The notes under the pieces: generated by a model | What the model was told of the DNA's origin: nothing | What the model saw: only the letters and a program-made list of their open reading frames with translations | The model's database searches: none | In this document: positions 21,751-32,872 of the stretch, piece after piece | Layout: every line of letters starts with the position of its first letter | How positions within the stretch are numbered: position 1 is the first letter of the stretch | Assembly: GCA_977006965.1 (NCBI GenBank) | Contig: OZ345354.1 | Coordinates: 2,170,001-2,234,000, forward strand | Length of the DNA stretch: 64,000 nt | From: Phymatolithon calcareum | Taxonomy: Eukaryota > Rhodophyta > Florideophyceae > Hapalidiales | Direction: 5' to 3' | Made by a program: the position numbers and the translations under genes

Positions 21751-21879
21751 CAGAAACTCCAGGAGTGATGTACTGTAGTGCTTTCGGCAAAATGTCTTAC
21801 AGAAACTCCGATGGGATGTAGAGATTTCAGCATGGTGCACCCAAACTCCGTGGGGATGTAGTGACTTCGGCAGGAGAGG
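21751..21879 (+). repeat. three imperfect tandem copies of a ~40-bp unit
   Basis: Copies begin at about 21751, 21800 and 21841. Each shows AAACTCC followed by GATGTA and then a TTCGGCA or TTCAGCA word. Similarity is visible but loose. Confidence 0.5.
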
Positions 21880-22200
21880 TCCAAGCCAATGGTGCGCAAT
21901 GGATGTTTGGTCGGCATTATGAATGCGTTGCTCCCTTTTGTCGGAAGAGAAAGTTTTATCTTTCGATATCCTTGTCGGTTGGTTTGTGATTGGTGAGGTT
22001 GATAGTGATGACTTCCTCGAGAAAGACTTCGGTCACCGCTTAAGTAGTCTCTACATCAGTCAATCTACTTCTGACTGTCTGTCTACATTCTCTCAAGGTA
22101 TACGAGGTGTCAGCGCGCCACACATGGGTTTCACGCGGTTCGTAATCTGGGCCAGTAGACCTTCTTGGCTCGCAGTCGGTCCACATTGCTAACCAACGGC

Positions 22201-22349
22201 ACTTCCCTTCGACTCTCTGTCGACCGATAGTCGAAGGGAAGTACCATTGGGGACCGACAGTCGAAGGGAGGTTTGCCCACCGACAGCGAGTTTATCAATC
22301 TGTTGGGGATGCGCAACGGATTGTTAAACTCGCTGTCGATGAGCAAACC
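22201..22349. repeat. two adjacent hairpins
   Basis: 22201-22214 (ACTTCCCTTCGACT) pairs perfectly with 22229-22242. Immediately after, 22270-22294 pairs with 22325-22349 over 25 bp with two mismatches (GGTTTGCCCACCGACAGCGA then GTTTA). The word GTCGAAGGGA recurs between them. Confidence 0.7.
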
Positions 22350-22970
22350 ATGTTTGAGGCATGCAGCAATAAAAAACAATGGCTGGTTAAAACATGTCAT
22401 GTTTTATCCAGCCATTATACACGTATGATAGCATACGCAAAAATCCCGGCTGACACGCCAGGGAAGAGGGCCGATACGCTTATCATAGCGGAACTATTAT
22501 ACCTATTGCAAAAATAAAAAATATTTTAATTACATCGCTCTCCATGATAAATTACCACATTTGCGCATATTTTGGCGTTCTTTGATGCCGCCTCTTGGCG
22601 CCCTCATCGCCACTCGTTCAATCATTATGATGGTCTTGGTTCGAATCAGTAATGCACAATAATCCCAAGAACTGTCATACAGTAGCATGAGTGCCCCATT
22701 AGAGTACGCCACGTGTCCTTGACGCAGCCCGCCAAGTCCACGTTCATGCGTGTCGATCAACTCGTCTCGGCAGGTGCTCTTCAGCATCACTTGCTGGAGC
22801 ACGAAGCGACCGCTATACAGTACTAAAGTTGCGCTGCAACGCGCACATCACATTTAGAGCACATTTATTTCTATTCCAAAGCTTTCCTCCTCACTTGAGA
22901 CTGACCAAAGCGCGCACCTCCCTGTCTCCGCTGTCTCCGCCCCGCTCCACGCTGTGCATCGTCTTTCACA

Positions 22971-24778
22971 ATGCCCGGCGAGCAGACTGATCCGCCTGCC
23001 ATCTTTGTGGGAAATGTCGACTCGAATGGTGACTCAAAGGAGCTATCTGCTCTCTTTTCCACTTATGGCACTGTTTCCAGTATGGATGTGAAGAAAGGCT
23101 TTGCCTTTGTGTTCATGCCCGACCGCAAGGCGGCGGAAAATGCTATTTCCGGAGTGAATGGAACTCCCTTTGGGCCGTCTTCTCGGGAGCTCCGTGTCGA
23201 ATGGTCTCGCGGAAATGGTAAGCCATAGCTTTCCCTCCTCTGCTCATTCATCTTCACCTTCACTCCTCCGCTCTCCGCTCATACTAATCCAACCTACATC
23301 TCCACCCAAAAATTCCGCACCCGTCTCGCGATCTGTTTCACTTCCGCTCATTAGGCGTTGTTAAGCGTCGCGAGAATGACCGTCGAAACGCCCGTCCCAA
23401 CAACACTCTTTTTGTCGCCAATTTCGTAACATTGGAGGACACAAAGACCGTTCTGACAAAGTTGTTCGAGGAATTTGGTGAACTTGTGCGTGTTGATATC
23501 ATGAATCATTACGCTTTCGTGCAGTACACCGAAGTCCGTGACGCTACCACTGCTTTGGAAGCAATGCAGGGCAAAGTCATTAATGATCGTGCCCTCAACG
23601 TTGAATATTCAGTCCGGAACAGTGGTGACCGAGGCCAGCGCGGTCCGCGCCATGGACCTGCATCATTCGGCGGTGGATACGGCACGGGTCCGGGTTATCC
23701 CGGTCGTCATCCCATGGGCGGCAGCGGTGGATACGGCGGCTCTCATGGAAGCTATGGCGGACATGGTGCGTACGGCGCACCGGGGCCATACGGCGCCCCA
23801 GCTTACGGCGGTCCTGGTGGTTACGGCGGCGGCTATGGCGGCGGTCCAGGCTATGCGTCTACGTATGGTAATGGCTACGGCGCTCCTCCCGGTCGCGGTG
23901 GTTTCGGCGGTGGATACGGGGGCGGTGGATACGGTGGCGGCTACGGCGGTGGCTATGGTGGCGGTCCCCGTCATCGTCGCCGCGACGATAACGCCGGATG
24001 GGGTAATATTGTCGACGAGCGTCGCAAGCGCCCCCTTTCCCCGCGCCGCTCACTGTCCCCTCGTCGCGGAGAGGGCGATCTTTCACGTGGCAGGAGCCCG
24101 TCTGACTCTCCAACTCGTAATGGAAAGCGTGCCCGCCGCGACAGGAGCCGCAGTCGCTCTCGGTCCCGATCACCCTCCCCCGTAGTCGCGAAGAAACGCT
24201 CGCGAGAGGACCGCAGCGCGAGCCGCAGCCAGTCGCCGCGCGTTGGGTCGGACAAAAAGCGCAGTCGGCATTCTTCCTCTCTGAACAGCTCCCCGAATCG
24301 CGCGGAGGCTGAAAAGAACGAGACTCGTCTCTCCAGTCCCGTGACTAAATCGGAGGATCGCGCAAATGACGCCCGCAGTCCCAGCGACTCGTCGAAGGGG
24401 GTTGAGGGCCGTACTAGGCGCGATAATGTCTCGCGTTCTCCGTCTCGCTCTCGTTCCGTCTCCCGGGCTGCATCGTTGTCTCCTAAGAAGGAAGAGAGGG
24501 GCGACAAGCTGGCGTCCCCGTCTCGTGACGACTCTCCGAGGCCTGTATCGCCGGATGGGACTGGGGACAAGGGGCGTAGCAGGTCCTCCAGCCCTGGATC
24601 GCAAAGTCGGGGGTCTAGGGGACGCTCGTCTAGTGGTGGCAGGTCGTCTGCATCCTCCTCTCCGTCCCGCTCCGGTTCCGCCCGTTCGTCTTCTCCGCCG
24701 CCTGTGAAGCGTGCTAGAGCCGATGACTCCGACCGGGCGGCCAGCGATGCCGCTAGCGTTCGCAGTGGCTCACCGTAG
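22971..24778 (+). CDS. SR splicing factor of the RS31/RS40 type (two RRMs, Gly-rich linker, RS tail)
   Basis: Exons 22971-23217 and 23355-24778 (137-bp intron, GTAAGC donor, CATTAG acceptor) encode about 556 residues. RRM1 (residues 9-80) has RNP2 IFVGNV and RNP1 KGFAFVFM and ends NGTPFGPSSRELRVEWSRGN, a wording close to plant RS31/RS40 proteins. RRM2 after the splice begins NTLFVANF and has YAFVQYTE and ALNVEYSV. A Gly/Tyr-rich segment (GGYGGGYGGG repeats, ~160-240) and a ~300-residue Arg/Ser domain follow (RDRSRSRSRSRSPSP). The protein should bind exonic enhancers and recruit the spliceosome in nuclear speckles. The intron falls exactly between the two RRMs; its retention would give a one-RRM product, a form of self-regulation common in SR genes, but this is inference. 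Confidence 0.92.
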
Positions 24779-25846
24779 AGATTCACTTTGTATGCTGGTG
24801 CGAGGAAGGGTCTGCATTCTCATCAGCGTCGCAGTTTCACTCCTGAGATTGGATTCTTGCACATGGATGTGCGCAGCGCGAGACGCGGATTATGGACGAT
24901 CAATACCAGAAACAAGAAAGCGGCAACTGGAAGTCGTTTCGTCCCCGCCGCCGTCGAGACGCACAGACGGAGGATCATTTCTACAGAGACTGTCTTCCAT
25001 ACACTTTGTACTGCACATCGAACATTCGCCCTTCACGGTCACATTTTTTGCGGGTTATGCAGACCCTTCACTTTCACTACGACGGACATCTCATCGCGAA
25101 ATTCTATTGTGTCCGGGGTATACTCGTATTTGTTCCATTTTCACCATCACGGCAGATTACGTTAGCCTCCACAACCTCATCCACTTTCACCATCTATCAC
25201 GTTTTCAACCTCGTATATGCAACCTTCAATATCTACCACTCTGCTTTCATCCTAATTTCGTCTAAGACTCAATCGCCTGCCGGTTGCCCATCCACCTACC
25301 AATTTACCAACCCATCCCACTTAACCAGCAAAGCTCCACATCCACCACCGACCTCCGTCTTGTCTACTAACTCTATGGCTCGACACAAACAACCTCTCTA
25401 TCGCGCCCAGCCCAAAAAACAATCTCATGACAAACACTATCACAGAAATACCTACGTCACTCAACCTAACCTTCCCATCCTCGTTTCATCGTCACTCTAT
25501 CTTGATGTGGACGTCAAATTTCAAAAGTCTGGTCGTATTACAAATCCGATACCTGCACGAAGCTGATGTCGGCAATGTGCGCTGTTGTTCCAACGACCGG
25601 ATGTCCTCCTTTGCATCAGTTTGTGTGGAAGACTCAGTGAATGAGGACGTCCGTTGAATGTAGAACCATTTCATATAAGAACTGGCTCTCGTACTATGCA
25701 TTTAACGTGTGCATCGACATTGCTCTTCGCATTGTGCGCTTCGACGACTCCACCTCTTTGTGGGGGAATATTCCTAACAATAAGCAGTTCACAACTTTAA
25801 CCTAGTTTCTCAAACTCGTACACACTGTCGTTGATGGCCAGACGAG
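24779..25846. other. intergenic, no gene seen
   Basis: About 1 kb between convergent genes with pyrimidine-rich sequence. Open frames on the plus strand lack domain signals and look like chance. Confidence 0.4.
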
Positions 25847-27025
25847 TCACGCCATGCCGTCTTCGTCTTCCACACCACATCTCCCTATATGCTCATAATT
25901 TCTCGCGACCCAAACAGCAGCGACAAGAAACCCAACGCCACGCACATTACGCCACAGTCGCTGCAGGGTTCGTCTCAACCTACGCCGTCGTCGCCGCAAA
26001 TTCCCCTTCGGCGGAGCTACTACATTAATACGTGACATTTCCTCGCGAAGCTCAACCACAACTGGGGTAAGTCCTGCATCTTCCCCATCAACGACCACGC
26101 GCTGCGGTGGGTCACATGTGATCTCCACGCTTCGCGCACGCAACCCAAACACGCTATTGCGCATGACACGACGGTTCAGCAGTGCTCCCCGCAACATATC
26201 CGCAAACGCCACAAGCGATGCCACAACGGATCGCGGTGACACACAAACAACTTCCAGCAGCCCATCATCAGGGGCCACATGCCCAATCCCCTGCGCAAGG
26301 ACGCTTGTAGGGGGTGCCGCATTCGCCACTGTGATTGCCTGCAAGTTAACCCCTTTCAGACAAATCTTGTCAGACTCTACAGACCCGTGCGGAGCCCCTG
26401 GCCCCCCATCTCGAACATGACGCAAAACAATGTTCGCGCGAAAGGTGCGACGCCAGAAAACGCAACGTAATGCCGCAAGGGCGTAGCCAGCAGTGCCGAA
26501 TATGCGTTTCAGCCATGGTGTTCGACGCGTCTCGGCCACAGCTTCAGCTTCCAGGCCGACGCCTGTGAGAAGCAGCACGGAACCGTGGAATGACTCCGTC
26601 TCCACGGTCGCAATGTCCACCTCTCGCGCTTGGCCGCTGGCAGCGGAATCGGCCACCGCACTCGCGCTGCGAGGGAGACAGAGGGCTGCGGCGAAGGCGT
26701 TGGCTGTTCCGCCAGGGGCGACGGTGAGAGATATGTCGTCGTGGCCGCGCAACTCGGTGGCTACGGCTGCAATGGTGCCATCTCCGCCTACACCGACGAA
26801 GTTTTTGCCCCCGGAGGCGAGAGCGGCGCGGGTGAGAGCGGTTGGGGAAGCTTCTGCGGATACTTCGTGCACGCGCACGGTGGAGAAGTGCGAAAGTAGG
26901 GCGGATTTCAGTTCTGCAATGTAGCGACCGTTGTCGGGACGGCCGCTTTTCGGATTGTAGATAACGTCCACCTGGGCGGGGACGGGTTCGCTTCGTCTGG
27001 AGAGTACTGCGTTATGGATCGTCAT
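25847..27025 (-). CDS. diacylglycerol kinase-like lipid kinase (YegS/DAGKc type)
   Basis: 392 residues from the ATG at 27025 (MTIHNAVLSRR). The frame stays open upstream, but that stretch looks like leader. The DAGKc domain shows VDVIYNPKSGRPDNGRY, the nucleotide-binding GVGGDGTIAAVATEL and APGGTANAFAAALCLP. The C-terminal beta-sandwich has GIGHVAPDDGLLEVVCV and VVVDGEDAGLTPVVVELREE. The tail is basic (RRRRRRLRR) with a short hydrophobic segment GVGFLVAAVWVA that could associate with membrane. Enzymes of this fold phosphorylate diacylglycerol, ceramide, sphingosine or related lipids with ATP; which lipid cannot be decided. The single-domain layout is closer to bacterial YegS/BmrU than to animal DGKs with C1 domains. 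A different lipid kinase of the same superfamily lies at 48.3 kb. Confidence 0.88.
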   Translation of the reverse strand: MTIHNAVLSRRSEPVPAQVDVIYNPKSGRPDNGRYIAELKSALLSHFSTVRVHEVSAEASPTALTRAALASGGKNFVGVGGDGTIAAVATELRGHDDISLTVAPGGTANAFAAALCLPRSASAVADSAASGQAREVDIATVETESFHGSVLLLTGVGLEAEAVAETRRTPWLKRIFGTAGYALAALRCVFWRRTFRANIVLRHVRDGGPGAPHGSVESDKICLKGVNLQAITVANAAPPTSVLAQGIGHVAPDDGLLEVVCVSPRSVVASLVAFADMLRGALLNRRVMRNSVFGLRARSVEITCDPPQRVVVDGEDAGLTPVVVELREEMSRINVVAPPKGNLRRRRRRLRRTLQRLWRNVRGVGFLVAAVWVARNYEHIGRCGVEDEDGMA

Positions 27026-27913
27026 TGAAGGGATGATGGAGTGGAGCGGACTGTTGTTGAGACAACTTGCCGCAGTTGTTGCAGGGGCAGGGGAATGCCT
27101 TACTGGGGAATGACCGGCAAGTCGAATGTGATTGTACAGTTGTATACTGTACACACAGTTTGTAACTTTGTCGGGCACGTGGTGTATCATATGACGCCTT
27201 AATTCATGTGAACGAGATCGTGATGATCCTTCGCTGCATGCTTACAGTACTTTCTTTTTTCGGAGCCAGTCCCATTGGCCCAGTCTTTTATCATCAAAAG
27301 TGTTTGCCCAGTTCGATGCTGCCCGACGTTTCCACATTGCAGTGTGGAAACCTCGGGCAGCTCTTTTTTCACGCTGTTTGCACGCTTAATTTACTATGAT
27401 GTATGAATTTTTTCGTCTTCCCGCTACAGTATCACAATTCAATATCCAGGAGCTACTACATATATCTCATGGGCATTCACGCAAGTGCTCTCGGTGGATA
27501 CTAATTTAGTGTTGAAGATGCGAAACGCGCCATATAATTATGAAAATAATGCACCAAAACCATCGGATAACTATTATTGTACTACCTGGGACCCCCTGCC
27601 GTGGGAGAAATAAAACTACACCTGTAGAGTATTTGAGCGGCACGTTGTGAGTCTCTTTCGGTTCTGTTGTGCACGACATGTTGATGCTGTACCAGGAGAA
27701 AGCAATACTGTACCATTTTGCCACTAAGTAGCATTTAGAAAAGTGCTGTACTGTGCAGAACCGGATCTACAGCAGATTTCAGATGTAAGAATTTGAAGTA
27801 ATCTTTGGTCTTTTGGTTTCCTGCTATTATTAGCTAAGGCTTTGCAGATTTATCAAAAATTCAGGTCCCCTGTCCTGGTATGATAAGTGTGTCCAGCTCT
27901 TCCATTCCTCTGA
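27026..27913. other. intergenic with terminator-like hairpin
   Basis: No gene seen. 27318-27336 pairs with 27343-27361 (GCTGCCCGACGTTTCCACA, one mismatch, 6-base loop), followed at once by TCTTTTTTC. Confidence 0.5.
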
Positions 27914-29182
27914 TCAGACTTCCCGGTGTCCATCGGCGACACTGCCCTGAGAAATGCGCAGAACCTCCTCACGCATGCGCAACGCCAATGTCGCACCATC
28001 TGACTTACGAGCATAAATCTCCAATGAGTTGAGCACATCCTCCGGGAACACAGCCATGGGCACATTCTTTTCGCCGCGCACTCTACCCTCTGCAACATGT
28101 CTGTTCGGCACAATATATCCCACAAAATCCATAACCTTTGAAATAAGAGCCCGAGGAGCGGCATTATAGTTGGCCACCTCTGTCAACCCATGCGCAGATC
28201 GCACGGCAAGCACAGTCGGTGCGTCCTCCCCTCCACTCGATACCTTCTGTGCCACCTTCAGCTTCTTCGCATCGGGCACCAGTGACGCCACCAACACCGC
28301 GTCGCATCCCACCTCGTTCGCCTCATTCCCATCCCCGTCCCATCGCACATCCGCCGCATCTGCGCACACATGGCGCATTGCATCTTTCGCTATGGCGCCC
28401 ACGCTTTCCCATCGCGCGACCACGCCCTTTGATAGCGCGCATGCGCTGGCATTCACATCGATTACTGTCGTCTCGGCGTTCAGTTCTACGCAAGCGAGTG
28501 CACCGGAGAGTGGCATTGGACCCGATCCACACACCGCGAATCGGATCTTGTTTGCGTTTCGTCCATCACGTGCCGCGCGAATGCATGCCGCAAGTACATT
28601 GCATTCAACGCTCATCAGACGGACGTAGTTGGAGATGTACGGAAATGGCATTGTTGCCGCTGCCAATGCTCCTATCTTCGTCATCTGTCGGTTGTGTGTA
28701 AAGTGTGTTGGAATTGGTGCTTCTGCCAGTACACGTGCAAAATGTCTTTCCAGTAGATCTTCAGCGGTGTTGGACAACTCCTTGATTTTACATCCACGGG
28801 CGCGTAGAACTGGGTTTTGCAAAATGCGGATGGCCGCCGAGTGCGCCCCACGCTGTAAGAGAAAGACGAGTGAGGAAAGAAGAGCGTTGACACGAGCACT
28901 GGGCGCGAGTGATGCACCGGGGGTTGCCAGATGTGAGGTCAGCTGACTGTAGATCGATGTTGGAGAATCGCCAACAAGCCTCTCAATCGTCTCTTCCTCT
29001 GATACCTCATAGCCAAGCAATGCTGTCTCGTGCAGCGGAACTGTAGGTGGTGCAGTGATCTGAAAGGGGGAGTCCTTTGGAGAATCAACGACGATGTCCT
29101 GCTCATCCAAGATACCGTTGCCTGCCGATGCAGTATCGTGCGGAGGACCCGGTATGCGGATCTGAAAGACAGGATCCTTCAT
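27914..29182 (-). CDS. nicotianamine synthase-like methyltransferase-fold protein
   Basis: 422 residues from ATG at 29182 (MKDPVFQIRIPGPP); an ATG 13 codons upstream at 29221 is possible. After a ~100-residue leader comes the NAS-type core: THFTHNRQM, TMPFPYISNYVRLMSVEC (a Pro-Tyr-x-x-Asn-Tyr block as in plant NAS), KIRFAVCGSGPMPLSGALAC (SAM-binding GSGP.PL motif), TTVIDVNASACALSKG, CDAVLVASLVPDAKKLKV, VLAVRSAHGLTEVANYNAAP and a final VFPEDVLNSLEIYAR. NAS condenses aminocarboxypropyl groups of three SAM molecules into the metal chelator nicotianamine. Relatives in fungi and bacteria make simpler opine-like metallophores. Substrate here is inferred only. No metal-transport gene is beside it. 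Confidence 0.82.
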   Translation of the reverse strand: MKDPVFQIRIPGPPHDTASAGNGILDEQDIVVDSPKDSPFQITAPPTVPLHETALLGYEVSEEETIERLVGDSPTSIYSQLTSHLATPGASLAPSARVNALLSSLVFLLQRGAHSAAIRILQNPVLRARGCKIKELSNTAEDLLERHFARVLAEAPIPTHFTHNRQMTKIGALAAATMPFPYISNYVRLMSVECNVLAACIRAARDGRNANKIRFAVCGSGPMPLSGALACVELNAETTVIDVNASACALSKGVVARWESVGAIAKDAMRHVCADAADVRWDGDGNEANEVGCDAVLVASLVPDAKKLKVAQKVSSGGEDAPTVLAVRSAHGLTEVANYNAAPRALISKVMDFVGYIVPNRHVAEGRVRGEKNVPMAVFPEDVLNSLEIYARKSDGATLALRMREEVLRISQGSVADGHREV

Positions 29183-31600
29183 TGTGTTGCAGATCACCAG
29201 CTGCACTGGAACCACCGGCACTCGGACAGCGGCAGATCCACTTTATGTTGACTCTTAAATTACGTCATGAGTGCGCTTCCTCAAGCCAGTAACGCCACTC
29301 CGCAGCCAGTGAGCTGCGACTAGATTTTTTGCTAAAAATAGCGCGCCTCTCGAGAAGCACCTGGCAGCTGAATCGCACAAAGGATCTCAGTTCGACAGGA
29401 ATTCTTGCGGCTTGAGTTAATCCGCCTTTCTCAAATTGCGGATACTCGCATAGAAGCGCCTTGGTTCACTCATAGTTCACTTCCTCTCCCAGCGTGCGAA
29501 GCGGTCTCGCGCTGCAATAATGATTTGTTGAGCGAATTAGTGCTGGGCAAATGCGCCCATCGGAAAGAGGCGTCACTCTCTGACCCGTAGTCACATCATA
29601 TGGAATGTATCTCCGATGAAACTCCTAGAAAACTCAGTGTCCCTTTTCCAAGATGTCATATATCCATACATCAAGGATATTCTTACTATAAAATGTTTGT
29701 ATAAAAGCTCTCGTGGCGCATGGGTATTTTCATCGTTCAATACTGACATGCAATCCTGTCCTTTTTTATTGAAGAGTTCAGAGGTCCAACAATGTTTCAT
29801 TGAAACGGTCTTCTGCTGCCGACCCGCCTAATCGATGCACCACCGCACATATCGCTAAACGATCCATGCGCTCAGCCACGACTTTCTCTGTATTAGACAG
29901 AGCCTGGAGCTGCTCTGTTATGCTTGGAAGCTCAACATCAATGCCCGTGTCCTATTTTACAATATCTGCGTCATCTCGCTCGTCGATTATACGCAGAGCA
30001 TCGTCCTCCAGATTCTAAATCGAGAGCTTCTGTACTCAGAGTTCACCATTATCGCGGTTCCGATGCTTCGCGTTTCGCTATTTGCGATTCCGTCCGGATG
30101 GTCTATCCCCATTATAGGGAAGTACGCCGAACACGTATAGCGTTTTTATCCTCAGACCTCATTTGCAGCATGATATACGCTTTTTGGGATTTACCATCAT
30201 CCATGGCCACCAATCGTACGAAGATGAAATTTGACAATAGTTCAAACGGTCAACGTTTAGAGCCACATCCTCATTTGAAATTCCTGTTTGACATAAAGTC
30301 CATCAATTCTGTCAGTCTTGAACTATGATTCTACTCGAATACCTTCAGTGGAGCGCTTATTTCTTTCTGCTTGATGATGGCTGCGACCTGGCTCCCAGTT
30401 TCACGTTATGGCGAGAATCTTTATATATGTAAAATTTCTATGAAGATACCCTACCCGTTAATGCTTCTTCCCTTCTAAAACTTGAGCGTATTCTAAAATC
30501 GAAGAAGCGAACTTGTCGTGAATGCCATCGCCTCGTTGGTCGATTCGGCTCGGAAGAACATGGAGGGCGTAGAGCACATTGGCCTGACATTGGTGATTTT
30601 CACAGTGTTGTACATCCCGAACGTCACACTTTAGGACATACACCTTGAAAGGCTGTGGTGCAGAAGCTTCGAGGAGATGACGTTGGTCTGATATCAGATT
30701 CATGGGCAGCGTTGAAGCGCCTGGTACGCTTCAAACTCAACTTGCATTTGGTTCGTTGTTCACTAACTTGGCAACGATCCGCGGCATATCTTCTGCGCAG
30801 CCGATTGAGCAGTCCGATTACGGACGGACACAATGATTAGGTTTCATTCCGTCCCACGGTGCATACCTTCCTCCAAGGTGCGACACTGGCTAGAATTTCG
30901 AGCTATTCTTATGAGCACGTATCGTTGAGGTAATTTATTGCTATCCAACTTTCCTCTTCTCCTTGAGTGAGGAAATGGACTACACGTGTAATGCAAGCAA
31001 GCCCGCAGTTGGTCTTTCGGGAAGCTTTTCATTGATTGTAGAGTAATGCATTGACCTCAGATATTATTGAGGTCCTTGGCTTTCGAAAATATGGATGTAG
31101 CAGTGCCGAGGGAAACGCAATCTGCTTCTCTCGGCACTGCTTCACATACAATAGTGCATACTCGTCACAATAAATTGTCGCCGAGAAGCTATGCGCGCCG
31201 AACGTAATAGCATTATGTGGGTAATCGTCTCCATAGCCCACGAAAGCCATACCGCAAAGCGTTTCGCTACAACCTGTTGCGGCTTGGAAGCAGCCGCTCG
31301 CCGTCCCTTCTTTGAGATTACTGCAGAAGGATATGTTAACTGCAAATTACATTAGAAATGTGCCATCACTGCATGTTCATGTCCGCACTTTCCAAAGGAT
31401 TCCTAATCAGCGGCCTATCTTACAGTACACAAAAATGCGGCGTCCTCCGGCAATAAAAGACAGTAGAACGAATATATGCTGGTACGGGCCACCGGGCATT
31501 TTACAGGGAACACTCAAAACTGGAAAAATGTGATATTTTCAGAAATGAAATGTTCATTCGTGATAGTCCTCGTGGTTTGTCCATCCAGTTGCACCATCTG
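29183..31600. other. gene-poor region
   Basis: No supported gene. Scattered short frames lack domains. A hairpin at 31099-31141 (AGCAGTGCCGAG pairing with CTCGGCACTGCT across a ~19-base loop) stands out. Confidence 0.4.
31099..31141. repeat. short hairpin
   Basis: Perfect 12-bp arms AGCAGTGCCGAG and CTCGGCACTGCT with an imperfectly paired loop. Extent and folding are like a small structured RNA, but no other support exists. Confidence 0.4.
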
Positions 31601-31830
31601 CAAAAGAAGGAGGTGATTTTCTCGGAACGGCGGATTGGAGGTGGGGTGCAATGTTTCGGGGCTCATTTTCCGCGAACGGAAAATCCAGTTGCCCCCTTCT
31701 TGTCGGCCGCCACAGCTCCATACACTCGACGAGTGTATTAATCATTGATTCGCAAATGCTTGCTTGGCCTTCTTCGCCAGCTTTTTCAAGCGTGTGTTGG
31801 ACAAAATGCTGCACGCTCTTCAAGTACATC

Positions 31831-32354
31831 TTAATGAAGTTCTTCAATCATTTGCCAAGTCCAATCGCTTTTGTCCGGCAAACCTGACCACTGAACTTCA
31901 ACGAAGATTCCATCTGGTGCTTCTCCTATATCCACGAGTTTTTCAATCATCTCGTACTTCGTCTCAGAGTGTTCTGCTTGTTTCGTCTGCTCATTGGTTG
32001 CCTTTTTCCGTCAACATCAACACGGTACAATTACATTCTTCTGGCATGGACCCGATCCGTTTTCCCATCCACTATGCTTGTCACATCGTAGACCAATTCG
32101 CTGACAATTGCAGTGACTCGCTTAGGACCGATCCATTTGAACTGCAGTTTATGCTTCTTCTTCTTGCCGTCCGGAATACGTACAACCACAAAATCACCAA
32201 ACTGAAATTGGTGACTAACGATGTTTGTGTTTTTGTTGTGTTGCTTGATTTGCTTCGCCCGATTCTTGCTGACTTTTTTCCGCGATGTCCTTGTGTCCTC
32301 CAGCACCGAATGTGCTACGGTCAGAAGTTTCAAGCTGGAGTTCAATTGACACAT
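31831..32354 (-). pseudogene. chromovirus integrase C-terminus and chromodomain
   Basis: 32354-32031 reads QFQFGDFVVVRIPDGKKKKH, LQFKWIGPKRVTAIV and ends VHARRM with an in-frame TAA where the family has a charged residue. After a further frameshift, 31962-31831 reads TKYEMIEKLVDIG, GIFVEVQWSGLPDKSDWTWQ, a chromodomain with the aromatic Trp and the xWSGL turn. In chromoviruses this domain steers integration toward methylated histone H3. Confidence 0.75.
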
Positions 32355-32361
32355 CTATGAT

Positions 32362-32860
32362 CTAAACTTGTTTGTTTAGATAGTACATATCCCCTTCCTT
32401 CTTCGCCGCTTTTGCCGGCCTTGATTTTTCATATTTTTTCTGTTCCGCGATTATCATTTGTGTTGTTGGCCACACAAAATCATCGCTGAAAGGTGATTCC
32501 ATGATGTCGTTTCCCCTCGATGTTTCAGAAACCCTGCGGCTCATGATTCTCGCAATGGATCCATCAAGGTATTGTTGTTCTTCGATAAGATCATTAGCTT
32601 GCAGAACACCTTCACATCGATCACATGCTGCTTCAAGGACGCCTTTTGTGTTCAGTCCAAGTGCTTCGAGTATTGGTCTTCCAAGTAGAGGCTCCTTAAC
32701 CTCTTGATTTGCAACCTGCCACACCAATTCTCGTGTTGTAAGCGCTTTTGCATGACGGATGAAGCGTTCTGTCGTAATCTTCACCTCCTTATTGCAGGAG
32801 ATATAGATAGATTCCTTCTCTGAATTGGGGGCTACTGCCAATCCAAATTTGCGTTCATTT
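32362..32860 (-). pseudogene. retroelement protease-flanking region
   Basis: Contains LVWQVANQEVKEPLLGRPIL and EALGLNTKGVLEAACDRCEG, the post-active-site segment of retropepsin in oomycete/algal gypsy elements (conserved LLGRP.LE.LGL). The active-site Asp-Thr/Ser-Gly lies upstream and is cut off by the retroposon insertion. Confidence 0.65.
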
Positions 32861-32872
32861 TGGAACGTCTTT

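Larger units (their letters stand above)
20617..22970. other. gene-poor repeat-rich region
   Basis: No gene seen. Three imperfect copies of a ~40-bp unit sharing AAACTCC..GGGATGTAGxGA.TTC.GCA lie at 21751-21879. Two hairpins lie at 22201-22349. Several TACAGTA-type words (near 21638, 22672, 22820) occur here. Confidence 0.5.

Noticed and set aside
21751-21879. Short repeats considered as a CRISPR-like array
   Set aside because: Only three loose copies with unequal spacing in a eukaryotic context.
22630-22660. GGTTCGAATC word like a tRNA T-loop
   Set aside because: No matching T-stem, anticodon arm or acceptor stem around it.
23538-24185. Long frame rich in Ala/Val inside the SR gene, and long minus-strand frames opposite it
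   Set aside because: Artefacts of the Gly-rich and Arg/Ser-rich codon repeats of the real gene.
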